NCBI GenBank assembly: GCA_018268195.1 | Contig: JAFDWZ010000015.1 | Coordinates: 62,001 to 126,000 of the forward strand | Reading direction: 5' to 3' | DNA: 64,000 bases | DNA from: Bacteroidota bacterium | GTDB lineage: Bacteria; Bacteroidota; Bacteroidia; AKYH767-A; OLB10 | In this document: positions 1-10,009 of the stretch, piece after piece | How positions within the stretch are numbered: position 1 is the first letter of the stretch | How the letters are laid out: each line of letters starts with the position of its first letter | Program-made: the position numbers and the translations under genes | The notes under the pieces: model-generated | Seen by the model: only the letters and a program-made list of their open reading frames with translations | What the model was told of the DNA's origin: nothing | Database searches by the model: none

Positions 1-468
1 GCGATTTTGCAGTTCTAAGACTTTTATTGTTGTCGGTTTGTGCTGAAACTTTTCTTCAATCAGTTTCATTCTCTCCTTGATTTTCTTCTCTGCTTTGTCC
101 CGATAGAAGTCTTTAAATACTTTGTCTGCCTTACTCAGATATTTTTTGTCAAGGTGAAAAAAGCCGCCACTAATTTTCAAAGGCACGTCTTGATTTTCAT
201 TTAGCTTCAATCGGTAATTTCTTCCTAAATAAAGAAACGATTGTCCGTTTACGAATTCTCGTTTTACTTTTCCTTGATTGAATTCTTTCCACTTTGCCAG
301 TTTTATAAAAATCTGATATTCTTTTGATTTTACTGCCGCTTCAACTTTCTCGTCTGATGATGTAATAGGAGCAAGCACTTTCACTGAACCATTGCGTTCA
401 ATAAAAATACTCACCGTTTTTCTGCGGTCAGTTTTCTCAATCGTAATATCAATGCCCTCTAATATCAT
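1..468 (-). CDS. YgjP-like (DUF45) metal-dependent hydrolase, 3' end cut by window
   Basis: The first 156 codons read from an ATG at 468-466 and run off the left edge. Residues 72-90 (EFVNGQSFLYLGRNYRLKL) look like the N-terminal beta region of the YgjP / DUF45 family, relatives of SprT and M48 zinc metalloproteases. The HExxH zinc motif expected further on lies outside the window, so catalysis cannot be confirmed. The ATG overlaps the hsdR stop codon in an ATGA arrangement (TGA at 467-465), so the gene is probably translationally coupled to hsdR and is the last gene seen in the restriction operon. Its role there is unknown; a link to defence or to turnover of the restriction complex is only inference from position. 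Confidence 0.72.
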   Translation of the reverse strand, partial: MILEGIDITIEKTDRRKTVSIFIERNGSVKVLAPITSSDEKVEAAVKSKEYQIFIKLAKWKEFNQGKVKREFVNGQSFLYLGRNYRLKLNENQDVPLKISGGFFHLDKKYLSKADKVFKDFYRDKAEKKIKERMKLIEEKFQHKPTTIKVLELQNR

Positions 469-3400
469 TTTAAATCTGCTTCTCTGTTTTTAGCCAACTT
501 CATTAATTCAGTTGTCAATTCTGCTGCTTTTGCAGAAAATCCTTCAATCTGTGAATAGCGAATTTCATCTTCTAAATTGCCCGAAATAGTTCTTTGCTCT
601 GCTGGCTTATTCCAGAAATTATTAATGGCTGCTGTTTCTTTCAAGAGCAAAAGCAAAGTGTGTGTCAGTTCTTTTGTTTTATGTATTTCGTCTTCGTTAT
701 CGGTTGTTAAGTTTTCTTTCAGCAAATCATAAAAAGGTGCTTCAATTATTGAAATGCCTTCGGTTTCGGGTTTTCTTCCTTCCGACATTTCTTCTCTTAA
801 TCCTTCCAGTTGCTTTACTATTTCTTCCCAGTTCTCTTTGTAAGAATTAAGGATTGTTTCAAGCCTATCTTTCAAGCGGTTGTAAAGTGTTGGGTCTTTG
901 TCAAGGTTTACTTTAATGTGCCAACGAATGGCATGTTCCATTTCCGATGCTTTTGATTTCGGTGTTTTATTCAGATAGTCAACTTTGCTTTTGAATTCAT
1001 CTGATAAAATTGAAACCTGCTGCACCTTGGTGTCAATGCCTAATGAGAAAAGATGCTTATCAATTAACTGACGGACTTTTTGCGAAGCCCATTTTAAATC
1101 CATTGTATCGTCTTTGTAACGGTCTTTGATTCTCCAAAGAAGATAGCCCAATCGTTTTGCACGAATCCAATATTCGCCACCTGCTTGTGTATTGAAAAGC
1201 AAATCCAAACTGTCAAAGAAACTTTTGGAATAAGTAAGTAATTCAGCTCTGAACTTTATGTTCTTGGCTTGTTCAATACAACTTTCTGCAAATTCAAACT
1301 CGGCTGTGCCGTCTGTGAACTTTTGATTCAGGAAGTTTTCTATTTCGTTTAGCTTTTGTTCGGTAAATAAATTCAGGATGCGTTTGTATCGGGATTCTAG
1401 AACTGGAATTTCTTTATTGATGTCACGGAATACATCTAAGAAGTTTTTCAGTTTGTCTTTGTCTTTATCCGTAAAGATGGACAAGGCTTCCTGTAAGTGT
1501 TTGGTAACACCGATGTAGTCCACAATCAAGCCAAACGATTTTCCTTTCTTGGTTCTGTTCACTCGGGTAATTGCCTGAAACAAGTCATGCTCCCTCATTA
1601 TTTTGTCGAGATACATTACTTGCTCAATAGGTGCATCAAAGCCTGTAATCAAACGGTCGCAAACGCAAATAATGCCAATGCCTGATTCGGGTTTGTTGTA
1701 GTCGAAATCTTTTTTGAAACTGTTTTTGGCATCAACATCAATGGCTTCTCGTCTTGCTTTGCTGATGTAACCGGGTTCGTTGTTGCCAATGCTTGAAATA
1801 ATGGCGTGTACTTGCAAAAACTCTAATTGCTTTATTCGGTCTTCTTCTCTTTCTCCATCGGGCAACGCTTTTAGTTCTGCAATTTTATTCTGAATGGCAA
1901 TTTCCAATTCATACTTGTATCGCACGGCTGCCACAATGCTTGAAGCCACTACCTGTGCTTTAAAACCATTGATTAAAATATCGGTGTAATAATGTTCAAT
2001 GATGTCTTTGGCTATTTCGGCAATGCGTTCTTTGCTTTCTAAATAGGCGATAAACGAACCGTAACGCCTTTGAATTTCTTCTCTTTCGGCTTGGGTTCGT
2101 TTCTCAAACATCTTTTCAAATTCATCATCAAAGGCTTCTTTGTCGTCTAATTTGTCTTTTGAAAATTTGCCAATGTATTTTATTTCTACCGTTGCTCTGT
2201 CTGCAACTGCTTTATCAAATTTGTAGGTATCAATCCAAGGTTCTCCGTTCTCGTTTAACTTTCCACCAAAGCGTTCATGTGTTTTTATTTCATGGCGTTC
2301 GGTCATTAAAGGGGTTCCAGTAAAGCCGATTCGTGTGGCATGTGGAAAAGCGTTAAACAGATTATCGCCCATGTCACCACCTTGTGTTCGGTGTGCTTCG
2401 TCCACCATCAGCAAAATGCGGTCACTGTTGTTGATGGTTTCGAATTTTTCAAAAGTGGGAACAATACCTGCTTCAATTAATGATTGGGCTGAAACATTGT
2501 TGTCTGCCAAAAACTTATGAATCATTACCAAATTCAGGTTTCCGGTATCATCATCTAATTCATGCAAGTCGGCTTTGCTGTCAATGATGGACAATGATTC
2601 ATTGGCGTATTTCAAGGTATCAGCCAACTGTTCTTCCAAGTCCACACGGTCAACAATGGAAATAATTTTCAGGTCTTTCAAATCATCGCTGCTGCGAATT
2701 TTGCGAATGAGAAAAACCATTGTCAAACTTTTTCCGCTGCCTTGGGTATGCCATACCACACCGCCTTTTTCCATGGGTGATGTGCCTTCTCTCAGGTTGC
2801 GGATAATTTTACCAACGGCTCGGTATTGGTTGTATCGTGCCACCACTTTTACTTCCACACCTTTTTTAATTTCCATAAACAGGGTGTAGTGTTTCAGAAT
2901 GTCGAGCAATATTTCTTTGTTCAACATGCCGCAAATCATCACTTCCTGCCGTTCTTCATTTGGCGGATAGGCAACTGTTTTATATTCTTCAGGGAAAATG
3001 TCCACCCAATTGTTGTAAAAATCAAACTCAGCACTAATGGTTCCAACTCTTGCTTCCGTGCCGTGGGTGATGATGCTGAAAATATTGTAGTGAAACAGTT
3101 TTTCTTCACCTTCTTTCACTCCGTAATCGTCTTGCCTTGTGTTGGCATATCGGGTAACCTGCAAATAGGCTTCACTCAATGGCTCTGCTACTTCAAAATC
3201 TTTTGCCTCAACCACCACAACAGGCAAACCATTCAAAAACAAAACAATGTCGGGGATAATACCTGTGCGGCTTGCACCGGGAGTAAGCAAACGAAACTGA
3301 TTGATGGCAATAAAACTGTTCTTGTCGTAATTCTTAAAATCTACCAAACGAACTGTTGGATTTATTTCTCCGGTTAATTCGTTTTTGTTTACTGTTGTTC

Positions 3401-3701
3401 CTTTCACCAATAAGCGGTGAATTTCTTTGTTGGCTTCGTGCAATGTTTTGCCCGAAAAACTTTGAATCTCCGTTAGCAGTTCATCTAATTGCTTGTCGGT
3501 AAGCCATTCTTGACCATCGGCAGTTTTGTTAATGGATTTAATGCTGTTTTTGAAAACGCCTGGCAACAATACCTGCTTGAAATTTTCTCTCAAACTTTTT
3601 TCCGGGTCTTGCGGAACACCAAGTCCCTGGTCAATAACCTGCCAACCTAACTGGCGAAGTTTATCCAAGAACGGTTTTTCTACATTGATGTATTCAGCCA
3701 T
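465..3701 (-). CDS. hsdR: Type I restriction enzyme, R (motor/nuclease) subunit HsdR
   Basis: A 1078-residue protein of the usual HsdR length. It joins an N-terminal PD-(D/E)xK nuclease (D151, and E165-A-K167) to a superfamily 2 DNA translocase with Walker A GSGKS at 321-325, DEAH box at 434-437 and TGTP at 461-464. Later helicase motifs are DRLITGFDAP and QAITRVNR near residues 695-735. The C-terminal third is helical, as expected for the part that docks on the HsdM/HsdS methylase. Known role: with two HsdM and one HsdS it cleaves DNA unmethylated at the target site after ATP-driven translocation. All key residues are intact, so the enzyme looks functional. It starts 2 bp after the AlbA_2 gene and overlaps the YgjP-like gene by 4 bp. 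Confidence 0.96.
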   Translation of the reverse strand: MAEYINVEKPFLDKLRQLGWQVIDQGLGVPQDPEKSLRENFKQVLLPGVFKNSIKSINKTADGQEWLTDKQLDELLTEIQSFSGKTLHEANKEIHRLLVKGTTVNKNELTGEINPTVRLVDFKNYDKNSFIAINQFRLLTPGASRTGIIPDIVLFLNGLPVVVVEAKDFEVAEPLSEAYLQVTRYANTRQDDYGVKEGEEKLFHYNIFSIITHGTEARVGTISAEFDFYNNWVDIFPEEYKTVAYPPNEERQEVMICGMLNKEILLDILKHYTLFMEIKKGVEVKVVARYNQYRAVGKIIRNLREGTSPMEKGGVVWHTQGSGKSLTMVFLIRKIRSSDDLKDLKIISIVDRVDLEEQLADTLKYANESLSIIDSKADLHELDDDTGNLNLVMIHKFLADNNVSAQSLIEAGIVPTFEKFETINNSDRILLMVDEAHRTQGGDMGDNLFNAFPHATRIGFTGTPLMTERHEIKTHERFGGKLNENGEPWIDTYKFDKAVADRATVEIKYIGKFSKDKLDDKEAFDDEFEKMFEKRTQAEREEIQRRYGSFIAYLESKERIAEIAKDIIEHYYTDILINGFKAQVVASSIVAAVRYKYELEIAIQNKIAELKALPDGEREEDRIKQLEFLQVHAIISSIGNNEPGYISKARREAIDVDAKNSFKKDFDYNKPESGIGIICVCDRLITGFDAPIEQVMYLDKIMREHDLFQAITRVNRTKKGKSFGLIVDYIGVTKHLQEALSIFTDKDKDKLKNFLDVFRDINKEIPVLESRYKRILNLFTEQKLNEIENFLNQKFTDGTAEFEFAESCIEQAKNIKFRAELLTYSKSFFDSLDLLFNTQAGGEYWIRAKRLGYLLWRIKDRYKDDTMDLKWASQKVRQLIDKHLFSLGIDTKVQQVSILSDEFKSKVDYLNKTPKSKASEMEHAIRWHIKVNLDKDPTLYNRLKDRLETILNSYKENWEEIVKQLEGLREEMSEGRKPETEGISIIEAPFYDLLKENLTTDNEDEIHKTKELTHTLLLLLKETAAINNFWNKPAEQRTISGNLEDEIRYSQIEGFSAKAAELTTELMKLAKNREADLK

Positions 3702-3703
3702 AA

Positions 3704-5512
3704 TTAAGTTCGATTATTGGTTAGATAGGCTTGCTCAGGATGATTAATCATTTCGGGATGCAGGTATCTTAATTTTTTTTCCGAAATCATTGTACTAAGA
3801 TATTTTCTCTTGAAATAGGCTTCCTCCTTATTGAAGTAAGCGGCAATCTCGGATGCCTTCCATGGCTTGAGTTTGCATAAGTCTGTAATAATAGACTCCA
3901 CTTTTCCTTTATCGTGTTCCCTTTTATTTAGGGATTCAATCCGTTTTATAATCTCCGGAGGTGGTGTGCTTAAACCCGAAGGTGGTGTGCTTAAATCCAG
4001 AGGTGGTGTGCTTAAATCCGGAGCTAGTGTGTTTAATCCATCACCGGCCACATAATAGGTTGCCTTTCCTTTTCCATTGGATTTCAATAGGTTATATGTT
4101 TTCAATAGCCTTAAGTCATTACTTGCTTTAAGGGTATCGCAATCAGCCATTTGGCGATAGGTGGTATTGTCTATGGCTCCAACCTCCCTAACAAAAATAA
4201 GTGCCTGTTTTTGGCTGTCTGCCAGGTCAAATTTTTCAAACTCCTTCAGCCATTCTAAGTCATTCGCATCCAAAAAATGATGCAGTAGCAAACGAGAAGC
4301 AAATTCATTGTTTTCACGGCTCGATTCAAAAGTTGGGGGCACCAAATGGGCTGCTTGCATCAATCTCCGCATTGCTCTGATGCCTGAACCTTTTGTTTCT
4401 GCCAAATTGGTATCATGAAATACTGCGGCTATGAAAGGGTTACGGGTTTCGCTGCCGGGTAGCCCTAATTTTTCTTCCGATTTTAATGAGAACCCGGGAT
4501 TAATTATTTCAATACGATTATCGTAACGAATAATTTGGGTGGGGCGGTGTTCTCGATACGAACGGTGCATTAATGCATTTACAATCGCCTCACGAAGGGC
4601 TTTCATGGGCAAACCAGTTGAAGCTGCCTGCACATCATCTTCGGGTAACAAAAAACCTTTGGGCAAATCTGCATTAATCGCTTCTATCAAACGATACAAC
4701 ACTAAAATGAGAGGTCCTCTCATATCAATAGTGGTAAAACGTTCATCAGGGTTTTCAACCCAAATATTGCCAGGTACCCGAATGTAATCGGCACGGAGCA
4801 TGGGGAAAGTGCTACGTTGTATTTTGGAATTGCCAAACAACAGCAATCCGGCCAAGTTTAACTCATTTGGGTTTTCCTTATTCACACATCCCAACGCTTC
4901 CAGCAATTCAGTATCGGAGTAGGCAAGTTCTTCGGCAGCAGGATTAACTTTTTCACGAAGTGCCCGGTAACGTTTCAATGCATTTTCATCTACATCGGCT
5001 ATGGTTGCGCCTTTTACGGGGGTTTGATCGTAGCTGCCGGTGTCCTGATAAAACACATGCATATCATCATCAGTGCAGTGCTGATCGGTGCTGCCGATTC
5101 TTCGTAATGCACCGGAGGGCAAACCTTTACTTTTAAAATAAAGTGGTTTTTGTTTAGCAGGTAATTCATCTACCCATATTTTCAAAACAGCTTGCCCGTT
5201 AATTTTTTCGATTGTCATGACCGGGCGAACAGGTATGTTAAACATGCTAGCACATTGGGTGGCAATATCGCTTTGCAGTTTGTCGGGGTCGGGCATTGGA
5301 TCAACCTCGTAATGTGTAGTGGCTGTGGCCGAATCATCCGCACTGATGCTCATTAAAATATAGCCACCACCCAAACCGGGTTCATTCGCATATGAACACA
5401 CCGTTTCCATGATGGAAGTTGTATTATCGCCAATACCCTTGGCTTCGATCCACGGACATTCGTCTGTATCATTCAGAATCTCAAATAGTTCTTCTGCTGT
5501 ATAGTCTGCCAT
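3704..5512 (-). CDS. AlbA_2 domain / GHKL-ATPase-fold (Schlafen-like, AAA_4) protein
   Basis: 602 residues. Residues about 8-130 match the AlbA_2 (Schlafen AAA_4) putative DNA/RNA-binding domain (early WIEAKG, then GGGYILMSIS). Residues about 300-385 resemble the HATPase_c_4 / RecG-C-like domain (LREAIVNALMHRSYREHRPTQ, then NRIEIINPG and KGSGIRAMRRLM). A winged-helix-like part follows near 430-490. A low-complexity linker at 498-520 repeats LSTPP three times. The gene lies between hsdS (1 bp gap) and hsdR (2 bp gap), so it is co-transcribed with the restriction system. Related extra ORFs occur inside type I loci elsewhere (the R-linked ORFs of Campylobacter), but their role is unsettled. It could be a regulator of the restriction genes or a second defence effector. 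Confidence 0.85.
   Translation of the reverse strand: MADYTAEELFEILNDTDECPWIEAKGIGDNTTSIMETVCSYANEPGLGGGYILMSISADDSATATTHYEVDPMPDPDKLQSDIATQCASMFNIPVRPVMTIEKINGQAVLKIWVDELPAKQKPLYFKSKGLPSGALRRIGSTDQHCTDDDMHVFYQDTGSYDQTPVKGATIADVDENALKRYRALREKVNPAAEELAYSDTELLEALGCVNKENPNELNLAGLLLFGNSKIQRSTFPMLRADYIRVPGNIWVENPDERFTTIDMRGPLILVLYRLIEAINADLPKGFLLPEDDVQAASTGLPMKALREAIVNALMHRSYREHRPTQIIRYDNRIEIINPGFSLKSEEKLGLPGSETRNPFIAAVFHDTNLAETKGSGIRAMRRLMQAAHLVPPTFESSRENNEFASRLLLHHFLDANDLEWLKEFEKFDLADSQKQALIFVREVGAIDNTTYRQMADCDTLKASNDLRLLKTYNLLKSNGKGKATYYVAGDGLNTLAPDLSTPPLDLSTPPSGLSTPPPEIIKRIESLNKREHDKGKVESIITDLCKLKPWKASEIAAYFNKEEAYFKRKYLSTMISEKKLRYLHPEMINHPEQAYLTNNRT
3960..4040 (-). repeat. 21-bp in-frame tandem repeat encoding LSTPP
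   Basis: Three near-identical copies and one decayed copy of a 21-bp unit begin at 3960, 3981, 4002 and 4023 (plus-strand core GGTGGTGTGCTTAAA). Because the unit is 7 codons, changes in copy number keep the frame and would only change the length of the linker in the AlbA_2 protein. Confidence 0.9.
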
Positions 5513-5513
5513 T

Positions 5514-6845
5514 TCAATTCTCGTTTTGCGTTACTAATGCCTCGCTTACTTTCACCTGCTTTCTTCCACTCAACAAATCTTCCATCAAACCCTTTTTCAA
5601 ACTTTGCATTTTCTGCAAGTAGGCTTGTTCGGTTTGGAGTTTGTTGTTTAATTGGTCAATAATTGAGGATATTTTGACTAATTCTTCAGTAGTTTCTATT
5701 TTAGGTAAATTGAATGATTTAATCTGCTGATAATTTAACCCCTCTCTATTCCCAATCGCCATGGCTTTATACATTTGTCTTTGTCCGAAATCTGTATTCA
5801 AATATTCAGAAGTAAACAGTGCAGAAGCTTTAGTCGCATTCTTAAAACGGATAATACAAACATGCTGGTTGACATTTGCGGCTCCAAGCTCCTTTGGGAA
5901 AAAAGCACATCGTCCAATTGATGCACCTGTAATGTTCAATAAAACATCAAAAGGTCGGACTCTGGAATTATCCATAATTTCGTCAATTTCTTCCGGAATA
6001 AATGCAACATCATTCAACGTGAGTTTTCCATAAAGGATATTTTGACTTCTTAAAAAAAGAACCCCTTCAGACTTATAAACTTCGCTTCCGCCAGTTGGCG
6101 TGACACCACTTCCAACTTTATCTGTTAAATTATCTATTGAATCACAATTCCACTCCCTAGGAATCCACCCCAACTTACTTTCCTTATACAACCCGGGTGC
6201 ATCTTCGTAGCGGGGTCGGAGTTTGCCGGTTTGTACGTCAATGCCACGGGTAAATAAATCCTGCAACATGCCTTGTTTGATTGCTTTGTATTTGGCAATG
6301 GCGGCTTGGGTTTTTTCTATTACCGCATCGGCTGTGGAAAGAATTTTGGCGATTTTATTTTGAAAACCTTTGTCACTTGGAAATCTTAAGTATGTTGATT
6401 CAAAGCTTCCTCGTGTTAGAGTAAATCTGGTAGTTCCTGCCGCTTTTTTCTCAAATTGATGTAATACGTAATATTGATTAAAGCAGTATGCCTTAAACTC
6501 ATCATCAAGAAGTTTGTCTTCAAATTCTCTGAACCTTGTCAAATGATAACTGTAGACAGCGTTATCCAAATCCTCAATTACTACTGACGAATGCCCTATA
6601 TCATCTGGAGTTTCTGATGTCGGAGTAAACAGAACATCGCCTTTCTTTAAACCAAATGAATCAATTTCATGTTGTGTTGCAGAAGTTTCTGATAAATAGC
6701 ATCTGTTATCAATGCGGACAGAATTGTAAACATCCATATAGTTCACCAAACGAACTATCTTTTCATCTGACTTAATTACTTTATCTACACCGCTAGTTTT
6801 AAAGTAGCCAATCTCGCCAATCTGTTTTTCAATCCACTCACTCAT
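5514..6845 (-). CDS. hsdS: Type I restriction enzyme specificity subunit HsdS
   Basis: 443 residues with the standard HsdS plan: target recognition domain 1 (1 to about 160), a central conserved helical spacer (about 168-225, [20 protein letters not shown] then [14 protein letters not shown]), recognition domain 2 (about 226-390, opening with [11 protein letters not shown]) and a C-terminal conserved helix ([20 protein letters not shown] then [13 protein letters not shown]). HsdS reads the two halves of a bipartite DNA target and holds the two HsdM subunits. The two recognition domains differ, as usual, so the target cannot be predicted by eye. It overlaps the end of hsdM by 8 bp. Both halves are complete, with no sign of phase-variable repeats or inverted partial copies nearby. 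Confidence 0.96.
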   Translation of the reverse strand: MSEWIEKQIGEIGYFKTSGVDKVIKSDEKIVRLVNYMDVYNSVRIDNRCYLSETSATQHEIDSFGLKKGDVLFTPTSETPDDIGHSSVVIEDLDNAVYSYHLTRFREFEDKLLDDEFKAYCFNQYYVLHQFEKKAAGTTRFTLTRGSFESTYLRFPSDKGFQNKIAKILSTADAVIEKTQAAIAKYKAIKQGMLQDLFTRGIDVQTGKLRPRYEDAPGLYKESKLGWIPREWNCDSIDNLTDKVGSGVTPTGGSEVYKSEGVLFLRSQNILYGKLTLNDVAFIPEEIDEIMDNSRVRPFDVLLNITGASIGRCAFFPKELGAANVNQHVCIIRFKNATKASALFTSEYLNTDFGQRQMYKAMAIGNREGLNYQQIKSFNLPKIETTEELVKISSIIDQLNNKLQTEQAYLQKMQSLKKGLMEDLLSGRKQVKVSEALVTQNEN

Positions 6846-9510
6846 AACCTAATTCAATTAAAAAGTTATTGAATAGTTCTGTATCAGTATCTCTTGAATT
6901 TAGAATACCATGTAAAGTGTTGGTGTATTTCTCCCAAACATTTTCCACTGCCTGCAACAATAGGCGTTGATGTGCTTGCAAATAATCGTTAACGGTTTGT
7001 TGCAAGGTTCGCAGCCATCGTTTTAAAATCAGGTCTTTGGCTTCTTCGGGTGTTATGCTTTGCCTTGCCATGTCCACAAGGTTTTGTTTGCGGTCTTTAA
7101 TCTCTTTTATTTTTTTCTTACAGGTCTTCAGTTCTTCTTCCAGTTCAGTATGCTTTGCCATGCGGTTTTCATCGGCTTCTATCATGGCATCGTAGCGTTC
7201 TACTTCGGCAAGGTATTTTGCGGCTTCTGTTTTCAGTGCTGCAACTTCATCCATCAAATCAGGTTGTGTTTTCAAAGCTTTTTCATTTGCCTTTATCCGC
7301 TTTACCAATAGTTTAAATTCTTTGTCGGCTTCTTTGCGTTCGCCTTTTATGGCTTTAATACCGTCTTTGTGTTCTTTCAGCTCCTTGCTACGCCATACTT
7401 CATAATCTTCTTCGTTCCAAACATCATCTTCCAGTTCGTTTACTTCGTCAAATTTGGCTTGCAGTTCGTCACGCCTTGCTTCGTTGTCTTTTATTTCTTT
7501 CAACACTTCAGGGTACTGGCTTTGCAAAATTTCATCATCGGGTATCAGTTCGGCATTCCATCCACTGGCATCCACACTTTTAATGTCGTTGGTAATGCTG
7601 TTCCAATAACTGGCAAATGAGCCACGGATTTTAAACTCATCTAAAATGGGTAGTGCTTGCAGTTTATTAGTCAGCGTTTTAGAGAACTGATGATACAGGT
7701 CGAACACATTGGTTTTTTGTTCGGGCAATAATTCAATCACCGGAATTTGCAAAGCCCACCATTCGTTAATGGCGTTGTTGTATCTGCCATTGGCGGTTTT
7801 TATTTCCTCACTTTCGTCAAACAGTTTTTTAATTTCTTCTTTGTGTGCTATGCTGGCACTAAACTGTAGATAGTTTGCTTTTAATGGCACAAATAACTTT
7901 TCACGCAAGCCACTGTAACAATCAAACAGATGTTGCAAAGCATTTACTTCGTTTTCAGGAATACCGCCTTGCAGGTGTGCATGCACATCTTGCGGTTCGG
8001 GTGGCGGTGCATTGTCCACAAACCTGCGTATGTTGAAATTAAAATCTTCTTTCTCTAAATTGTTGAGTGCATCAATTACATTGTTCTTCGCTACCAATTG
8101 GCTGTATTTGGGTGTTTCCTTTTTGTTGCGATAGGTGTAGGTAATTTTCTCAATGTCTTCGGGTCTCAGTTTGTTTTGGTTTTTTCCTTCCTTGTATTCA
8201 CGGTCGGCATTGATGAACAATACATGGTCACGCAGGTGAGCATCTTTTTTGTTGATGACCAACACACAAGCTCCAATGCCAGTGCCGTAAAACAAAGCCG
8301 AAGGCAAACCAATAACCGCTTCCAAATAACCACGAGCCACCAAATGCTCTCTGAATTTCTTTTCCTCGCCACCACGATACAAAACTCCGTGTGGCATTAC
8401 CACCGCCATGCGTCCTTCGTTGTTTAGCGAAGCCACCATGTGCTGCACAAACATAAAATCGGCTTTGTCTTTGGTGGGCATCCAAAAACTAAAGCGTTCT
8501 TTAAACTTCATATTGGTCGTTGCGTAATCCTGCGAAAAAGGCGGATTGGCAATTACAATGTCAAAAGTTTTCAATTCTCCCGGTCTGTCGCTGTCGTAAT
8601 GCAGTGGATTGAGCAAGGTGTCACCGTTCAATATTTTGCTGTCGTAAATGTTGTGAAACAACATATTCATTTTGCACAAACCCCAAACCGTTCCGCTTTT
8701 TTCCTGTCCGTATAGCGAAAGATTTTTGGCAGAACCATAACGGCTCTCCACATAGTTTTTGCATTCAATCAACATACCGCCACTTCCCACGGTGGGGTCA
8801 TATATTTCAGCATCTTTTCCGGGTTCAAGAATATTCACCAGCAGTTTTACAATTTCGTTGGGTGTATAGAATTCTCCTGCTTTTTTTCCGGCACTGTCGG
8901 CAAAGTGTTTTATCAAATATTCATAAGCAGCACCCATCAAATCAGGGAACTCTAAGTTGTCGTCTCTTAAACTTTTCTTGTTGAACTCCTGAATCAACTT
9001 TCTTAAATCTTCATCACTGATTTGCTTGTTGTTCTTACCAAAAGTTTTGTTGAAGTTGATGTTGTCCTGATTAAATACACCGTCCAACTTGTCAAGGTTG
9101 GCTTCCTGCAATGCAGCCAACGCTTTGTTCAGGTGGTCGCCAATTTCTTCTGTCAGGTCTTTGATGTAATTGTAAGGCTGCAGCTTGCCTTCTTCGTCAG
9201 TATAAAATTCAGGGTCGCCATCCAATTTTCTCCAACGTGCTGCAAGCGGAACAAAAAAGTCATATTCAGGTGCGTTTTGTCTTTCGAGTTCTCCGTAAAT
9301 CATTTCGGGGTCGCTAACACCACGAATTTCAACCAATGTTTTTCTTCTTCTGTCACGATGCACTTCAAACTGGTCGTTTACCCGTTTGAGAAAAAGCATA
9401 GAAATGATGTATTCCTTGTATTCGGAAGCGTCCATATTTCCCCGCAGGATGTCGCAAGCATCAAACAGGAAAGTCTCTAATCTGGAAAGCGAAAGTTTAT
9501 GAGTTGCCAT
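6838..9510 (-). CDS. hsdM: Type I restriction-modification DNA methyltransferase HsdM with long C-terminal extension
   Basis: 890 residues. The N-terminal helical domain (about 5-170) is followed by an N6-adenine methyltransferase with YTP at 215-217, SAM motif I DPTVGSGG at 238-245 and catalytic NPPF at 322-325. Motif I reads DPTVGSGG where many relatives have DPACGSGG. Typical HsdM proteins are about 500-550 residues; here some 350 further residues are mostly charged helix and likely coiled coil (for example [20 protein letters not shown]). HsdM methylates adenine in the HsdS target and protects host DNA. First gene of the operon. A tyrosine-recombinase remnant lies about 300 bp upstream. 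No convincing TAnnTTTG promoter was found; the nearest is one mismatch away. Confidence 0.95.
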   Translation of the reverse strand: MATHKLSLSRLETFLFDACDILRGNMDASEYKEYIISMLFLKRVNDQFEVHRDRRRKTLVEIRGVSDPEMIYGELERQNAPEYDFFVPLAARWRKLDGDPEFYTDEEGKLQPYNYIKDLTEEIGDHLNKALAALQEANLDKLDGVFNQDNINFNKTFGKNNKQISDEDLRKLIQEFNKKSLRDDNLEFPDLMGAAYEYLIKHFADSAGKKAGEFYTPNEIVKLLVNILEPGKDAEIYDPTVGSGGMLIECKNYVESRYGSAKNLSLYGQEKSGTVWGLCKMNMLFHNIYDSKILNGDTLLNPLHYDSDRPGELKTFDIVIANPPFSQDYATTNMKFKERFSFWMPTKDKADFMFVQHMVASLNNEGRMAVVMPHGVLYRGGEEKKFREHLVARGYLEAVIGLPSALFYGTGIGACVLVINKKDAHLRDHVLFINADREYKEGKNQNKLRPEDIEKITYTYRNKKETPKYSQLVAKNNVIDALNNLEKEDFNFNIRRFVDNAPPPEPQDVHAHLQGGIPENEVNALQHLFDCYSGLREKLFVPLKANYLQFSASIAHKEEIKKLFDESEEIKTANGRYNNAINEWWALQIPVIELLPEQKTNVFDLYHQFSKTLTNKLQALPILDEFKIRGSFASYWNSITNDIKSVDASGWNAELIPDDEILQSQYPEVLKEIKDNEARRDELQAKFDEVNELEDDVWNEEDYEVWRSKELKEHKDGIKAIKGERKEADKEFKLLVKRIKANEKALKTQPDLMDEVAALKTEAAKYLAEVERYDAMIEADENRMAKHTELEEELKTCKKKIKEIKDRKQNLVDMARQSITPEEAKDLILKRWLRTLQQTVNDYLQAHQRLLLQAVENVWEKYTNTLHGILNSRDTDTELFNNFLIELGYE

Positions 9511-9817
9511 TTATAATTTGTCAGAAATTTATGAGTTCGTGAATATCGTGATTTTTGTCGGTGCGTTGGCAAAAAATGGCTTCCCGAAAAATCGGGTTGT
9601 CGAGCAAAACCAAATCCCACCAAGTTGTGCCACTAATGTGTCGGCTTGTCTGTTCATTTGTTTGTCTGTTGATTTATGAACTCTCGCTGGTTTAGGGAGA
9701 CCCATAACATTCTAATATCCACAACTAAGATCTATTTTATTGCAGATTTCATGCAATATTATTGAAATATTCAGCAAGTTTTGGCTTTTTACGGTAGCGT
9801 TTTTTTACAACTGTTAA

Positions 9818-9931
9818 TCAATATTGGCTGGGTATTTTACTCAAGTGCTTCCGGTTTACATGCATGTATATCAAATTAGTTCTAAGACTGTTATGTCTCA
9901 GTAATTCTTTAATACTCATTATATATATTCC
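9818..9931 (-). pseudogene. C-terminal remnant of a tyrosine recombinase (XerC/D-type integrase)
   Basis: Read on the minus strand, the frame gives GIYIMSIKELLRHNSLRTN and then LIYMHVNRKHLSKIPSQY followed by TGA at 9820-9818. This matches the end of tyrosine recombinases, whose pattern is roughly G-x-x-x-x-x-I-x-E-L-L-G-H-x-S-x-x-T-T-x-I-Y-T-H-V. The conserved His (LLRH) and the likely nucleophile Tyr (IYMHV) are both recognisable. The catalytic domain upstream (HxxR region) is missing, so it is a dead fragment. It suggests that an integrating element once sat beside the restriction genes. Confidence 0.75.
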
Positions 9932-10009
9932 TTCCCCAACTTGCCCAAGTCTTATTTCTGACAAACACGTTTTTGTCATTAAAAAAAAGCAAATTATATA
10001 TGACGCACA

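Noticed and set aside
7060-7620. Hydrophobic plus-strand frames inside hsdM
   Set aside because: Antisense shadows of the Lys/Glu-rich coiled coil of HsdM, whose reverse complement reads as Phe/Leu-rich.
9959-9978. Hairpin TGACAAA-TTTGTCA
   Set aside because: No T run in the right place for either neighbouring gene; weak stem in AT-rich DNA.
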